From Firmicutes bacterium AM55-24TS (GTDB taxonomy: Bacteria > Bacillota > Clostridia > UBA1381): a stretch of DNA of 62,132 nt. Location of the stretch: assembly GCA_003460745.1 (NCBI GenBank), contig QTVU01000015.1, positions 1-62,132 on the forward strand, read 5' to 3'. How positions within the stretch are numbered: the stretch's first letter is position 1; each line of letters starts with the position of its first letter. This document shows positions 1 to 8,677 of this stretch, piece after piece. Made by a program: the position numbers and the translations under genes. A model generated the notes under the pieces. That model did not search any database. It worked only from the letters and a program-made list of their open reading frames with translations, and was not told the origin of the DNA.

Positions 1-147
1 GCCTTTGGAAAACCGACTACTGCGAGAATGTCTTTTAATTTGAACTGTCCTCGGAGACTGTGGACAATTCTCGCTGTTTTTTCAGAAGAGTTTCCTCCTC
101 TAAACGCAGCCTCCTCAATTCTTTTAAATATGCATTTTCTATGACCA
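1..147 (-). mobile_element. IS3-family (IS150-like) transposase remnant at window edge
   Basis: Read on the minus strand, this edge encodes the end of an IS3-type OrfA (ENAYLKELRRLRLEEE followed by LLKKQ, stop at 35-37). In the -1 frame it also encodes an OrfB-like start (KTARIVHSLRGQFKLKDIL, open to base 1), with an A6 run at the overlap. That is the usual OrfA/OrfB arrangement of the IS150 group. The OrfA helix-turn-helix N-terminus is missing: the upstream DNA encodes an unrelated ORF whose stop sits exactly where the IS similarity begins. It is either a truncated IS or a junction between an IS and another mobile gene. Confidence 0.7.
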
Positions 148-702
148 TAAACGGATAGAAAGTATATTTACTGCCTGTTCACGAAGGCGGTAATAGTGTC
201 TGGGCGACATATCCAGACGATACAGAATGTCAGACAAACGTAATTTCTCAGGGCTTATGTAGGTCTGATAGATTAAATCATACAGTTTTTGACCATTGTC
301 CGGTTTTTTCTTAAGAACTGACAGCGCCTCATTTACGCGATCAATCATTAATCTTGATTTCTGCACGCTCATCATTCTATTTTCAAGCTTACGGTTCTCC
401 ATACCCATTTCTGCATCAAATCTGTCCAAAAGCTCATCTAAGCCTTCAAATGGCTGCTCAAGTTCCTCGGCAAGCGTGTCAGGAAAGCATTCGAGCACCC
501 AAGCAATAGTTCTGTAATTCTTTAAAAGCAACAGTGTGTTATGATATTTCTTCTCCTGTCCTACATTTTTCATTTTTTCCCCATCAATGTTTTTATCGCT
601 TATTATACCCCTTTGAGCAAGCATTTTCATAATCCGTTCTGAATTTGCTATTGTTTGCTCGTTTACCTCCAAATTATTCATTTTTTTATTCTGTTTACTC
701 AT
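139..702 (-). CDS. Hypothetical protein with C-terminal sigma-region-4-like HTH, mobile-element type
   Basis: 187-residue hydrophilic protein of unknown function. The C-terminal third (about residues 145-187, LRLSDILYRLDMSPRHYYR) looks like a helix-turn-helix of the kind found in ArpU/sigma-70-region-4-like proteins of phages and integrative elements; the rest is helical and charged. ATG start. AAGGAG lies about 10 nt upstream, inside the preceding small ORF, whose TAA overlaps this start by 8 nt and implies translational coupling. Its stop abuts an IS3 remnant, so the C-terminus may be altered. Likely role: regulator in a mobile element (inference). Confidence 0.6.
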   Translation of the reverse strand: MSKQNKKMNNLEVNEQTIANSERIMKMLAQRGIISDKNIDGEKMKNVGQEKKYHNTLLLLKNYRTIAWVLECFPDTLAEELEQPFEGLDELLDRFDAEMGMENRKLENRMMSVQKSRLMIDRVNEALSVLKKKPDNGQKLYDLIYQTYISPEKLRLSDILYRLDMSPRHYYRLREQAVNILSIRLWS

Positions 703-895
703 AGGTAAAAAACTCCTTTGCTATTTCTGTTAAATCCGCTGGTACGCACGGTCCACGGATATCGTTGTTTTCTGTCGTTGCCATAATACAATAACTATTA
801 CTGCAGTCATATATATTCTTACAATTCCAACACAGAGAAATATACGCGCGTATTATATGGTCCGATTTTGCAACGCGATTTTCATCGGTAGTTGT
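695..895 (-). CDS. Possible small Cys-rich ORF directly behind, and in frame with, the 281-aa ORF
   Basis: After the TAG ending the 281-residue ORF (896-898), the same frame stays open for 66 codons. It encodes a Cys-containing segment (LCWNCKNIYDC) and a tail with NNDIRGPCVPADLTEIAKEF. It stops with TAA overlapping the next gene's ATG by 8 nt. The only internal ATG (784, giving 29 residues) lacks a ribosome binding site. The coupling and non-random composition suggest real coding sequence. It may be the C-terminus of the upstream protein after a nonsense mutation, a readthrough extension, or a separate small protein with a non-ATG start. Confidence 0.4.
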   Translation of the reverse strand, partial: TTTDENRVAKSDHIIRAYISLCWNCKNIYDCSNSYCIMATTENNDIRGPCVPADLTEIAKEFFTYE

Positions 896-1741
896 CTAAA
901 ATTTATCAACCACTCTCCGGCTGTACCATGCAATAAGCCTGTTGATATATTGATGGTCTGTCTCTCTCTTTGTTGTATTTACCGCATAAGCTCTTATCGC
1001 ATCAAGAATACGCATAATTTGCTCTTGTGAAGGCGTTACACACTCTGTATCACACGGATACAATTTATTAAACACAAGGCATCCATACGAACCCGGCAAG
1101 CGGTATAGATCGAATATATCATTGTATTTCCTAAAAAATCTCCATACCTTTGTCTTTTCCCAGCCCCAGCGTTTGCCGAGTGTTTCCAAAGTCAGTACAG
1201 CACCGTATTTGCCAAGCTGGACTGTCGGCGCAAAAAAAGAAAACGCATTGTTTCTGTCCCTTGATACCGAGTGACACCAAATGTCAAGCCATGCGTCTGC
1301 TTCTTCCAATATGTAATTATGTTCTATGAGTCTTTCTGTTATACTGCGCGGCATACATAAAAATCCGTATCCGTCTGTCGTATAAACTGTTCCATTCGTA
1401 CATTCCTCACCAGAGCATCGGATAACCCAATCGGTAATCTGATATGTAAGCTTTTTTGTCTTTACATCAAGAGTGTACCTAATATATCCGAGTTCTGATA
1501 GTGCATCAAGCGTTTCAAGGGCTTTCCTACGGCTTCGCACTCCCAAAATGCTCTTAACCCCAACAATTCCTCCAGACCACATACCGGCTATCACTTCATT
1601 CTTGTAACCACAATAGGTCGCGTGCCCTTTGCGAAATGCCGCACGCGATGCCAGTTTTGCCCACATTCCCAATATACCCTTACCCTCGGGTAAATGTGAG
1701 CGCATTAACTTTACCCAACCGTATCTCATTAGACATTTCAT
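896..1741 (-). CDS. Hypothetical replication-initiator-like protein of a mobile element
   Basis: 281 residues, ATG start with GGGAGG 8 nt upstream. No certain family assigned. The N-terminal half resembles winged-helix replication/plasmid proteins (basic residues, a helix-rich segment around residues 60-100 with SRRKALETLDALSELGYIRY, typical of a wHTH with a beta wing). A second possible HTH sits around 185-205 (LETLGKRWGWEKTKVWRFF). Function as a replication or transfer protein is inferred from this pattern and from the neighbouring mobile-type ORFs and IS remnant. The frame continues past its TAG (see 695-895). Confidence 0.5.
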   Translation of the reverse strand: MKCLMRYGWVKLMRSHLPEGKGILGMWAKLASRAAFRKGHATYCGYKNEVIAGMWSGGIVGVKSILGVRSRRKALETLDALSELGYIRYTLDVKTKKLTYQITDWVIRCSGEECTNGTVYTTDGYGFLCMPRSITERLIEHNYILEEADAWLDIWCHSVSRDRNNAFSFFAPTVQLGKYGAVLTLETLGKRWGWEKTKVWRFFRKYNDIFDLYRLPGSYGCLVFNKLYPCDTECVTPSQEQIMRILDAIRAYAVNTTKRETDHQYINRLIAWYSRRVVDKF

Positions 1742-2156
1742 TTGAACACCTCCCTGCTCTAAACAAAAAATAAGTCCATATAATTTAAATACAGACTTAT
1801 TTTCATATCAAATATTCAATTTTTACACTATGGTTTCTTTTTTTCTTCAAATCCTGTAAAACCTCTGTAAAATGCAAATTACAATCCTCTTTTCCTTTGG
1901 TTTTACCTTGCTTTCGGAGTTTATGTTTGTATGTTGCCTGTACATACAAATAATATATTCATAAATTTCGTATCTCCTTTCGTATTTTGTGTGATTCATA
2001 TTTCGCCACCACTCCGTCACTTCGTGATACCTCCCATAAAGGAGAGACTTTTAGTTGTAAATCCACAAAATCGTTCACAGTGTGGCTTTGCAGCTTTGGT
2101 GCTGTACTTACTGTACCGTCCAAGCAAAAAGTGGTGCTGTGGGCGATTTTTCGGTT
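1742..2156. other. Gene-free interval between mobile region and sua5
   Basis: No convincing gene. It holds an inverted repeat around 1770-1801 (AATAAGTC ... GACTTATT, AT-rich loop) just upstream of the 281-residue ORF, an AT-rich stretch, and a degraded copy of a dispersed repeat (2003-2089). Open plus-strand frames here run antisense into sua5 and look like shadows. Confidence 0.5.
2003..2089 (-). repeat. Dispersed palindromic intergenic repeat, degraded copy A
   Basis: Begins with CGCCACCACTCCGTCACTTC and ends with a decayed inverse end (AGTGTGGCTT). The same terminal sequence and the AAGGAGAG core recur at 12933-13028 and 23647-23766. Strand is set relative to copy B as plus. MITE/REP-like, non-coding. 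Confidence 0.6.
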
Positions 2157-3176
2157 TTAGACGTGGATTACTCTCTGCGCCGCCGCTTTATACAATCTGT
2201 TTTTCACTGCAAGTCCGTAGCCGTCTTTTTCGGAAAATTCGGCAAATACCACTTCAACGCCAAGTTCATCAAATTCACGCAATGCCGCAAACAAGTTTTT
2301 TGCATACTCTTTATTTGTACTTCCTGCCGAAAGCATCACTGCTTTATCATACACTGCACCGTACATTGTAAGCACTCCCGTTACTTTCCCCTCGGTCTGT
2401 TCAAGAAGTTCCTTTATCTTACTCTGCACTGCGTCTTTTTCACCCTCAACAACGGTTACTTCCGCATTAGGCGCATAATGTTTATACTTCATACCCGGAC
2501 ATTTCGGCACTTCATCTGCCGCAATGGAATGTAATATATTTTTATCTATTTCAACGTCAAGACCTATGCCTTTCAAATCGTCATACGTCACGCCACCCGG
2601 TCTTAATATAACCGGCTTTTCACCTGTAAAATCAACGATTGTCGACTCCACACCCACATTACATTCGCCACCGTCAATTATAGCGTCAATTCTTCCCGTC
2701 ATATCCTTTACAACGTGCTTTGCCTTTGTCGGGCTCGGTTTTCCCGAAAGATTTGCACTCGGTGCGGCAATCGGAACACCTGCCGCTTTTATAAGTTTCT
2801 GAGCCGTTTCATGTAACGGAAAACGTATTGCAACAGTATTAAGTCCTGCCGTAACATCATTGGGTACAACCGATTTTTTCTTTAAAATAATTGTCACGGG
2901 TCCCGGCATAAAATTATCTATAACTTTCTTTGCACTTTCCGGTATTTCCTCCGCAATATCCTTTATCTGCCCTTTATCGCATATATGCACTATAAGCGGA
3001 TTATCGGACGGTCTGCCCTTTGCGGCATAAATTTTCTTAGCCGCGTCCGAATCAAAAGCTGACGCACCCAAACCGTAAACTGTTTCAGTTGGAAATGCGA
3101 CCAGTCCGCCGTTTCTCAATATTTCGCCTGCCTCGGCAATTTCGTTATCATCTGTATGAAATAATTTCGTATCCAT
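2157..3176 (-). CDS. tsaC: L-threonylcarbamoyladenylate synthase (TsaC/Sua5 type)
   Basis: Makes threonylcarbamoyl-AMP from threonine, bicarbonate and ATP, the first step of the tRNA t6A37 modification. 339 residues, the long Sua5 form: YrdC domain at about 1-200 with PTETVYGLG (29-37) and the KGRPSDNPL substrate loop (53-61), a linker, and a C-terminal Sua5 domain. The ATG at 3176 is preferred over a TTG 21 nt upstream because GAGG lies 11 nt before the ATG. It follows pncB by about 17 nt and is probably co-transcribed with it. High certainty. Confidence 0.93.
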   Translation of the reverse strand: MDTKLFHTDDNEIAEAGEILRNGGLVAFPTETVYGLGASAFDSDAAKKIYAAKGRPSDNPLIVHICDKGQIKDIAEEIPESAKKVIDNFMPGPVTIILKKKSVVPNDVTAGLNTVAIRFPLHETAQKLIKAAGVPIAAPSANLSGKPSPTKAKHVVKDMTGRIDAIIDGGECNVGVESTIVDFTGEKPVILRPGGVTYDDLKGIGLDVEIDKNILHSIAADEVPKCPGMKYKHYAPNAEVTVVEGEKDAVQSKIKELLEQTEGKVTGVLTMYGAVYDKAVMLSAGSTNKEYAKNLFAALREFDELGVEVVFAEFSEKDGYGLAVKNRLYKAAAQRVIHV

Positions 3177-3193
3177 TATTTTCTTAACCTCTG

Positions 3194-4639
3194 TCAATCT
3201 TGATATTCTTCAAGCATTGTATGCTTTAAATTCCACAATTTCTCCGACAAATCAACGTAATAAGTATGAGGATTTTCAAATCTCTTAACCTCTTCCCAAA
3301 GTCCGTCAATCTCCATTTTACAATATTCGCGAAGTACATTAAGGTCGGGACATTCATACACGCACTTACCCTTTTCAAATATCGGTTTTAACAATTCTCG
3401 TGAATAAAAGTCCGTAACAGTTTTCTTCTTCCACGTATGTTCGGGATCAAATATTGTGTACGGTTTGTTGTTATCGATAGTTTCACCGTGCATTGTAATA
3501 ACGTCCGCAATCGCACGGCTGTCGCTCTTTGAATATAATCTATGCACCTGTTTAAATCCCGGTGTTGTAATCTTTGCAACATTTTCACTAATCTTAATCT
3601 TCGGAATAATATTTCCGTCATTATCTTCAACCGCCACAAGTTTATACACACCGCCGAATACAGGCTCTGACTTAGACGTTATAAGTCTTTCACCCACACC
3701 GAACATATCAATCTTAGCACCCTGCAAAAGCATATCACGAATTATATACTCGTCAAGTGAATTTGACGCAACTATCTGACAATCCGGATAACCTGCGTCG
3801 TCAAGCATTTTACGGCACTTTTTAGACAAATACGTTATATCGCCCGAATCAATTCTTACACCCTTAGGTCTTGCTCCCATGGGTTTTAATACTTCATCAA
3901 AAACCTTAATTGCGTTCGGTATACCCGATTTCAGCACATTATAAGTATCAACAAGCAAAGTACAGCCTGTCGGATAATTCTTCGCATACGCATAAAACGC
4001 CTCATATTCACTGTCAAAAAGCTGTACCCAACTATGTGCCATTGTTCCAAGTGCCGGCACTCCGTAAAGTTCATCGGAAATAGTACAAGCCGTACCTGCA
4101 ACACCGCCTATATACGCGGCTCTTGCACCGATAGTTGCGGCACTGTAACCCTGAGCGCGTCTTGAGCCAAACTCCATAACTGCTCTGCCCTGTGCGGCTC
4201 TTACAATTCTGTTTGCCTTAGTCGCAATAAGGCTCTGATGGTTTATCGTAAGCAAAATCATCGTTTCGACAAACTGCGCCTGTATTACAGGACCTCTTAC
4301 CGTAATAATCGGCTCGCCCGGAAATATCGGTGTACCGTCAGGCACTGCCCATACGTCACATTCAAACTTAAAATTCTCCAAATATTTAAGAAATTCCTCT
4401 TTAAAAATCCCTTTACTCCGAAGATATTCAATATCTTCCGCTGTAAAGTTAATCTCTTTTATATATTCAATAATCTGCTCAACGCCCGCCATTATGGCAA
4501 AACCGCCGTCTTCGGGAACTCGTCTGAAAAACATATCGAAATATGCAATTTTATCCTTATATCCCTCGGCAAAAAAGCCATTCATCATTGTAAACTCATA
4601 AAAATCCGTGAGCATTGTCAAATTCATTTCATTTTTCAT
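3194..4639 (-). CDS. pncB: Nicotinate phosphoribosyltransferase
   Basis: Converts nicotinate and PRPP (with ATP) to nicotinate mononucleotide in the NAD salvage pathway. 481 residues, normal for the family. N-terminal MLTDFYEFTMMNGF is the family signature. The phosphorylatable-histidine region GTMAHSW is at about 198-204, and a phosphate-binding segment (GVRIDSGDITYLSKK) lies in the barrel half. ATG start with GAGG 8 nt upstream. It sits between a membrane-protein gene and sua5, both within 20 nt, so an operon is likely. It complements the nadABC-niaR locus near 57-60 kb. Confidence 0.95.
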   Translation of the reverse strand: MKNEMNLTMLTDFYEFTMMNGFFAEGYKDKIAYFDMFFRRVPEDGGFAIMAGVEQIIEYIKEINFTAEDIEYLRSKGIFKEEFLKYLENFKFECDVWAVPDGTPIFPGEPIITVRGPVIQAQFVETMILLTINHQSLIATKANRIVRAAQGRAVMEFGSRRAQGYSAATIGARAAYIGGVAGTACTISDELYGVPALGTMAHSWVQLFDSEYEAFYAYAKNYPTGCTLLVDTYNVLKSGIPNAIKVFDEVLKPMGARPKGVRIDSGDITYLSKKCRKMLDDAGYPDCQIVASNSLDEYIIRDMLLQGAKIDMFGVGERLITSKSEPVFGGVYKLVAVEDNDGNIIPKIKISENVAKITTPGFKQVHRLYSKSDSRAIADVITMHGETIDNNKPYTIFDPEHTWKKKTVTDFYSRELLKPIFEKGKCVYECPDLNVLREYCKMEIDGLWEEVKRFENPHTYYVDLSEKLWNLKHTMLEEYQD

Positions 4640-4656
4640 ATATGTTACCTCTGTAT

Positions 4657-6735
4657 TTACTCTGCTTTTATTCTTACTGCCGCACGCACTCCATCTATAT
4701 TATCTACGTTTGTATGAAGAATAAACCCGTCATTCTTCATATATCTCTGCATTTTGTCATTATAGCCGTATGGGCATAAAATCCAATACGAACCGCGTAC
4801 ATCTATCGTTTTCATCATATCAAGTGTCGGAATATAAACCATATCATCAACGTAATACTTATACGCACTTTCCGAAAGGTCTGCAACCTCGCTTCTTGTC
4901 GCACTCCAATAATGAGTATGATCACCGCTCACCGCAAGTCCTCTGTCATTATAAGTAAGCATAACTTCGTTTTCCTTCGGCTCAATTCTTGCAAGTTCGT
5001 CCATTGTGAACTCGCTTATAAAGTCGGAATTGAGCCACTGTCTTAAATCACTTGTTTCCCACATATTATTTTCGTCATCAAAAATTCTTTCGGTAACGCA
5101 ATCCTTGGTAACAATAACCTTACTGCCGTCACCATATTCCTGCATTACTTCCCACTTCAGTGGCTGACCGTTATACGTTCCGAATTCAACAGTTTCCTTA
5201 GGCGGCTCAATCTGCAATACTCCTACCACAACGGCAAGTGCCACTATTGATGCAATCCTGTTACGCAGCTGCATATTTACTATTCCTAAAATAATTACAG
5301 CAAAAAGCACGTCCATACAATTTGCAAAAAGGAACATATGTTTCATAATATCCGCCTCACCGTTTCCGACAATCGGAAGACACATATTAATCCACAATCC
5401 GACTATAAGCACATACATCGCCATAATCATATACAACCTTTTTTCATCGGTTTCTTTATGATTTTTAACAAGATATATGTGTACAAATATAACATACAAT
5501 GTCATTATAATTGCCATTGCAAACACAATATACGGATTATACAAAAACTTTGTCGCCACTCGCAGATTGCTCCACAGGCTGAAACGGTTTGAATACTGCA
5601 TTAGCACCGTTTCTGAATTACCCGAATTAAGAGGTCTTAAGCATGACGCGTTTTCTATCGAAAAAGCGATTTTCTTTACGAACCTTACAGGGTGTCTTAA
5701 ATAGAAAAACACAACATTCGCTTTTGATATTCTGTCGTAAAAATCGTGCTGAAATTCGTCTGTTGTTATATCAATCGGATATTCACCGTCATCCATATAA
5801 GCATGAGTATTAACAAGCGGTAAATACTTTTCGTCAATACCGAGCTGTTTTAAATCCTTTTCGGGCGTTTCACTTTCCTTGACCGCACCGAAAAATACCG
5901 ACTGATACGTTGTATCATAGTGCATCCATGACGGAATACTCATATACAAATTCGTTATACAAACCGCCGCCAAAATAACGCATATAAGCACGCCTATTCT
6001 GTAAAACTTGCCCTTACGCAAATACGCAAAAGAAAGTGCAAGCACCGAAACTATAACCGAATACGGCACATTCGCAAGTTTTGAACCTGCGAAAAAGTAC
6101 AGTGCCACAAAAAAGCAAGCTATTTTCGGTATAGTCGGTCGTTTGTATATCAAAAGCCCCAACGCAATAAGTATCATAAGCGACACATATTGCAGCGGTT
6201 CTCCGTACAGCGAATTGAAGTACAGCAAATACCCCGCGTCACAAAATATAAATATAAATATCAGAAATACAGCTATCTGCATTTTTCTCGGCTCATCCGC
6301 AAAAAACGTAAATATTCCCCATGCCGCCGTTGACAGCATAAGTATGTATATAAATGCCAAATACGCAATATTGTATGTTGTTTCATCACGCGAAGTTATT
6401 TTGTTTGCGACAAAGTTCATAACCTTAGACGCTTTTATGATTATAAACTGCGGTGATGAATATATATCTTCTTCGCTGTTAGACTCACAAAGATACGTTA
6501 TCTTGTCCCAAAATCCCGCACCCTCGACTTTCATCTTATAATCCTGTTTGAACAGATAATAATAATTGCTGTCGTTTTCATATTCCATATTATTTACAAG
6601 CAGTACTCTCCTGAAATCACCGTTATCGGAAAGTCCGATATTATCACCCATATAAAGTACAGAAAAAGAAAGTATAAAAACTATAATCGCACCAATAAGC
6701 GGAAATATTCTCTTGTTGTTTTTCAATAATTCCAT
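4657..6735 (-). CDS. Large multi-pass membrane protein with C-terminal DUF6273 domain
   Basis: 692 residues. The N-terminal ~510 residues hold about 11-12 hydrophobic segments with a conserved-looking LSDNGDFRRV motif near the first loop (residues 34-43), reminiscent of GT-C-like membrane glycosyltransferases or polymerases. The last ~165 residues form a DUF6273-like extracytoplasmic domain (WEVMQEYGDGSKVIV, WETSDLRQWLNSDF, YWILCPYGYND), commonly found on exported proteins of gut Clostridia. ATG start with AAGGAG 6-7 nt upstream. Enzymatic role unproven; a cell-envelope glycan function is a guess. Confidence 0.7.
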   Translation of the reverse strand: MELLKNNKRIFPLIGAIIVFILSFSVLYMGDNIGLSDNGDFRRVLLVNNMEYENDSNYYYLFKQDYKMKVEGAGFWDKITYLCESNSEEDIYSSPQFIIIKASKVMNFVANKITSRDETTYNIAYLAFIYILMLSTAAWGIFTFFADEPRKMQIAVFLIFIFIFCDAGYLLYFNSLYGEPLQYVSLMILIALGLLIYKRPTIPKIACFFVALYFFAGSKLANVPYSVIVSVLALSFAYLRKGKFYRIGVLICVILAAVCITNLYMSIPSWMHYDTTYQSVFFGAVKESETPEKDLKQLGIDEKYLPLVNTHAYMDDGEYPIDITTDEFQHDFYDRISKANVVFFYLRHPVRFVKKIAFSIENASCLRPLNSGNSETVLMQYSNRFSLWSNLRVATKFLYNPYIVFAMAIIMTLYVIFVHIYLVKNHKETDEKRLYMIMAMYVLIVGLWINMCLPIVGNGEADIMKHMFLFANCMDVLFAVIILGIVNMQLRNRIASIVALAVVVGVLQIEPPKETVEFGTYNGQPLKWEVMQEYGDGSKVIVTKDCVTERIFDDENNMWETSDLRQWLNSDFISEFTMDELARIEPKENEVMLTYNDRGLAVSGDHTHYWSATRSEVADLSESAYKYYVDDMVYIPTLDMMKTIDVRGSYWILCPYGYNDKMQRYMKNDGFILHTNVDNIDGVRAAVRIKAE

Positions 6736-6763
6736 CTGAATCTCCTTATTTGCTTTTATAGCA

Positions 6764-6794
6764 AAATAGGCGGAAATACCCTTTCCGCCTACAA
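6764..6794 (-). terminator. Intrinsic terminator downstream of yabR
   Basis: Perfect 10-bp stem TAGGCGGAAA/TTTCCGCCTA (6767-6776 and 6782-6791) followed on the minus strand by TTTTG. It closes the spoVB-yabR cluster before the 692-residue membrane-protein gene. Confidence 0.8.
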
Positions 6795-6801
6795 AATTCT
6801 A

Positions 6802-7248
6802 TTAAAATGAATGAGTGTTCTTTCTGCTGTAGCCGCCTGAACGCTTTGAATCGTTATTACGTCTTAATGTCTGCATTTTTTCATCACTGTCCTGTTTGAA
6901 CTTTGAAAGTTTATCTTCAAACGACAAACTGTCCGATGATGACGCACTCCAATCTATATCAGCAGGACGTATAGGACCTTTGTTCTCTTGTCTGTGTCTT
7001 GGAGCTCTTTCCTTTTTTTCTTCTGCCTGTTTCATGGAAAGACTGATTTTTCCCGACTCATCAATTTTGATGACCTTTACTTTTACATTATCGCCTTTCT
7101 TTACGCAGTCATTTATATCCTTAACATATCTTGAAGAAAGTTCGGATATGTGAACAAGACCGGACTGTTTATTTCCGATATCCACGAATGCACCGAACGG
7201 CATTACACTTACAACCTTGCCCTCTAATATACTACCTACTGAAACCAT
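6802..7248 (-). CDS. yabR: S1 RNA-binding domain protein (YabR-like)
   Basis: 148 residues. Residues 1-70 form one S1/OB domain (GSILEGKVVSVMPFGAFVDI, GLVHISELSSRYVKD), followed by a charged Lys/Arg/Ser-rich tail. This is the layout of B. subtilis YabR, which sits directly after divIC. Likely an RNA- or ribosome-associated accessory protein; the exact target is unknown. The ribosome binding site is weak (AGAGG 14 nt before ATG). Gene position matches the conserved yabP-yabQ-divIC-yabR order. Confidence 0.88.
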   Translation of the reverse strand: MVSVGSILEGKVVSVMPFGAFVDIGNKQSGLVHISELSSRYVKDINDCVKKGDNVKVKVIKIDESGKISLSMKQAEEKKERAPRHRQENKGPIRPADIDWSASSSDSLSFEDKLSKFKQDSDEKMQTLRRNNDSKRSGGYSRKNTHSF

Positions 7249-7271
7249 ATTATTTTGTTTTTCCTCTCTGT

Positions 7272-7592
7272 TTATTGTTGTTCACCCGATACGTCCACAA
7301 AAACCTTAGCGTTGCTCTTGATTAAACCAAGTTTTTCGCTCGCCATTTTTTCTATGTACTCATCGGTATTAACTTTGCCTTTTAATTCTTCAATTTCCTT
7401 CTGACGTTCCTGTTCGTATTCGATTTGGTTTGTCAGCTTTGCAACTTCCGCTTTACTTGCATTTATCTGCGGAATTTGCATAAGACCTTTAAATATCATT
7501 CCACCTACCAAAAATACAAGTAATGCTATTTTTAGTCCCTTTTGATGTTCCTTTACAAAATTTATTATTAAGTTTTTGTATTCATTCATCAT
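7272..7592 (-). CDS. divIC: Septum formation initiator, FtsL/DivIC family
   Basis: About 106 residues, bitopic membrane protein: a short cytoplasmic N-terminus, one transmembrane helix (about residues 21-40) and an extracytoplasmic coiled coil (about 45-75, rich in E, Q and K), then the DivIC C-terminal patch (MASEKLGLI). It acts in the divisome, bridging early and late division proteins with FtsL and DivIB. Start is uncertain: ATG at 7592 (AAAGG 11 nt upstream) is chosen over ATG 7601, where AAAGG is only 2 nt away. It overlaps the end of yabQ. Confidence 0.85.
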   Translation of the reverse strand: MMNEYKNLIINFVKEHQKGLKIALLVFLVGGMIFKGLMQIPQINASKAEVAKLTNQIEYEQERQKEIEELKGKVNTDEYIEKMASEKLGLIKSNAKVFVDVSGEQQ

Positions 7593-8016
7593 GGGTATCA
7601 TGACCTTTCCGTCGTTTATTTTTTATAACTCCAATTATAGGCACTATTAAAATTTTATACAAAAACTTCGGCGGTGTCAAGAGTATTTTGAAAATAAACT
7701 TAGCAAATTTCAAAATATTTTCAAATATAAACAAAAAAAGCTTTAAAATCCATTTACTAAACAGCAAAAAGTAGAAAACAGCGCCTAAAATTATCCCAAG
7801 CGGTTCGTAAAATCTAAATATTCCGCTGTTGAAATTCCACGCCGCCGCACTTATGACAAATGCCGCAAATATCCAAAACAATATATCGCTTGCAGAAACT
7901 ATCACCGCAGACGGATTTAAAACCATTCGCATTGCCCTGAGCATATCAAATACAACCGCCAACGCACCGCCGCATATAATCATCGCAAGAAATACATATA
8001 CTTCTCGGCTTATCAT
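7582..8016 (-). CDS. yabQ: Spore cortex biosynthesis protein YabQ
   Basis: 144 residues with several hydrophobic helices (about 5-25, 40-60, 70-100) and a basic C-terminus, typical of YabQ. In B. subtilis YabQ is a mother-cell membrane protein required for spore cortex formation. Its start overlaps the yabP stop by 4 nt and its end overlaps divIC, indicating tight coupling. Identification rests on sequence character plus the exact conserved gene order. Confidence 0.85.
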   Translation of the reverse strand: MISREVYVFLAMIICGGALAVVFDMLRAMRMVLNPSAVIVSASDILFWIFAAFVISAAAWNFNSGIFRFYEPLGIILGAVFYFLLFSKWILKLFLFIFENILKFAKFIFKILLTPPKFLYKILIVPIIGVIKNKRRKGHDTHDE

Positions 8017-8312
8017 TTGAACAGACCTGCAAAAAATCCGTCCTTGCCTTTGTTTACATACTGTATCAAATATATCTCACCTTTAACGTCCAACATTCCC
8101 GTATCGGTATTAAGCTGATTTATACTTAGATTTTTACCTTTTATACAAAGTCCGCCCATACTCGTTTTCAGCATAACCTGACTGTCCGAAAATTCAGAAA
8201 CGTCATTTACTCCGGAAAGCGACATTTCAGACCTGTTCACAAGCGATATTGAATGTTTCTTTTCCGCAAAGCTTTCGGAAAAGCTTTTTTCGATTTTAGA
8301 CATTTGAGCCAT
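8013..8312 (-). CDS. yabP: Sporulation protein YabP
   Basis: 99 residues, soluble, YabP/YqfC family (HSISLVNRSEMSLSGVNDVS; segment around GGLCIKGKNLSINQLNTDTG). Forms a sporulation pair with the adjacent yabQ. ATG start with GGAGG 8 nt upstream. A sigma-E-type promoter could not be recognised with confidence. Confidence 0.9.
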   Translation of the reverse strand: MAQMSKIEKSFSESFAEKKHSISLVNRSEMSLSGVNDVSEFSDSQVMLKTSMGGLCIKGKNLSINQLNTDTGMLDVKGEIYLIQYVNKGKDGFFAGLFK

Positions 8313-8379
8313 TTAAACCGCCTCCATATATTTAATCAGTTTTTAATCTCTGAATAAATATATGTCCCTCGTTTTTAAT

Positions 8380-8622
8380 TTATGACAACGGCTTGTAAAG
8401 TGATGACGCGTCATTTTTCAAAACGTGTTCGGCTATCGCCATAACCTGTACTTTTATAATTCTTTCGCCCATCTTGATTTCGATAATATCATTTTCCTTG
8501 ACATCATATGATGCCTTTACTACTCTGCCGTTTACGGTTATTCTGCCTTGGTCGCAAGCCTCGTTTGCAACCGAACGTCTTTTTATAAGTCGTGTAACCT
8601 TTAAATATTTATCTATTCTCAT
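8380..8622 (-). CDS. rqcP: S4-domain RNA-binding protein RqcP (YabO)
   Basis: 80 residues, a single S4 domain (MRIDKYLKVTRLIKRRSVAN, then GRITVNGRVVKASYDVKEND). In Firmicutes RqcP binds stalled 50S subunits and supports poly-alanine tailing by RqcH in ribosome quality control. ATG start with GGGAG upstream. Located between hup and yabP as in other Clostridia. Confidence 0.92.
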   Translation of the reverse strand: MRIDKYLKVTRLIKRRSVANEACDQGRITVNGRVVKASYDVKENDIIEIKMGERIIKVQVMAIAEHVLKNDASSLYKPLS

Positions 8623-8677
8623 ATGTTATTCTCCCTTTTTTATTAAATTCAGAAAATTCTAATTACCTTTTGAAAAA

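Noticed and set aside
1931..2534. Plus-strand genes overlapping the repeat and the end of sua5
   Set aside because: Low-complexity shadow translations opposite a conserved gene; no ribosome binding sites.
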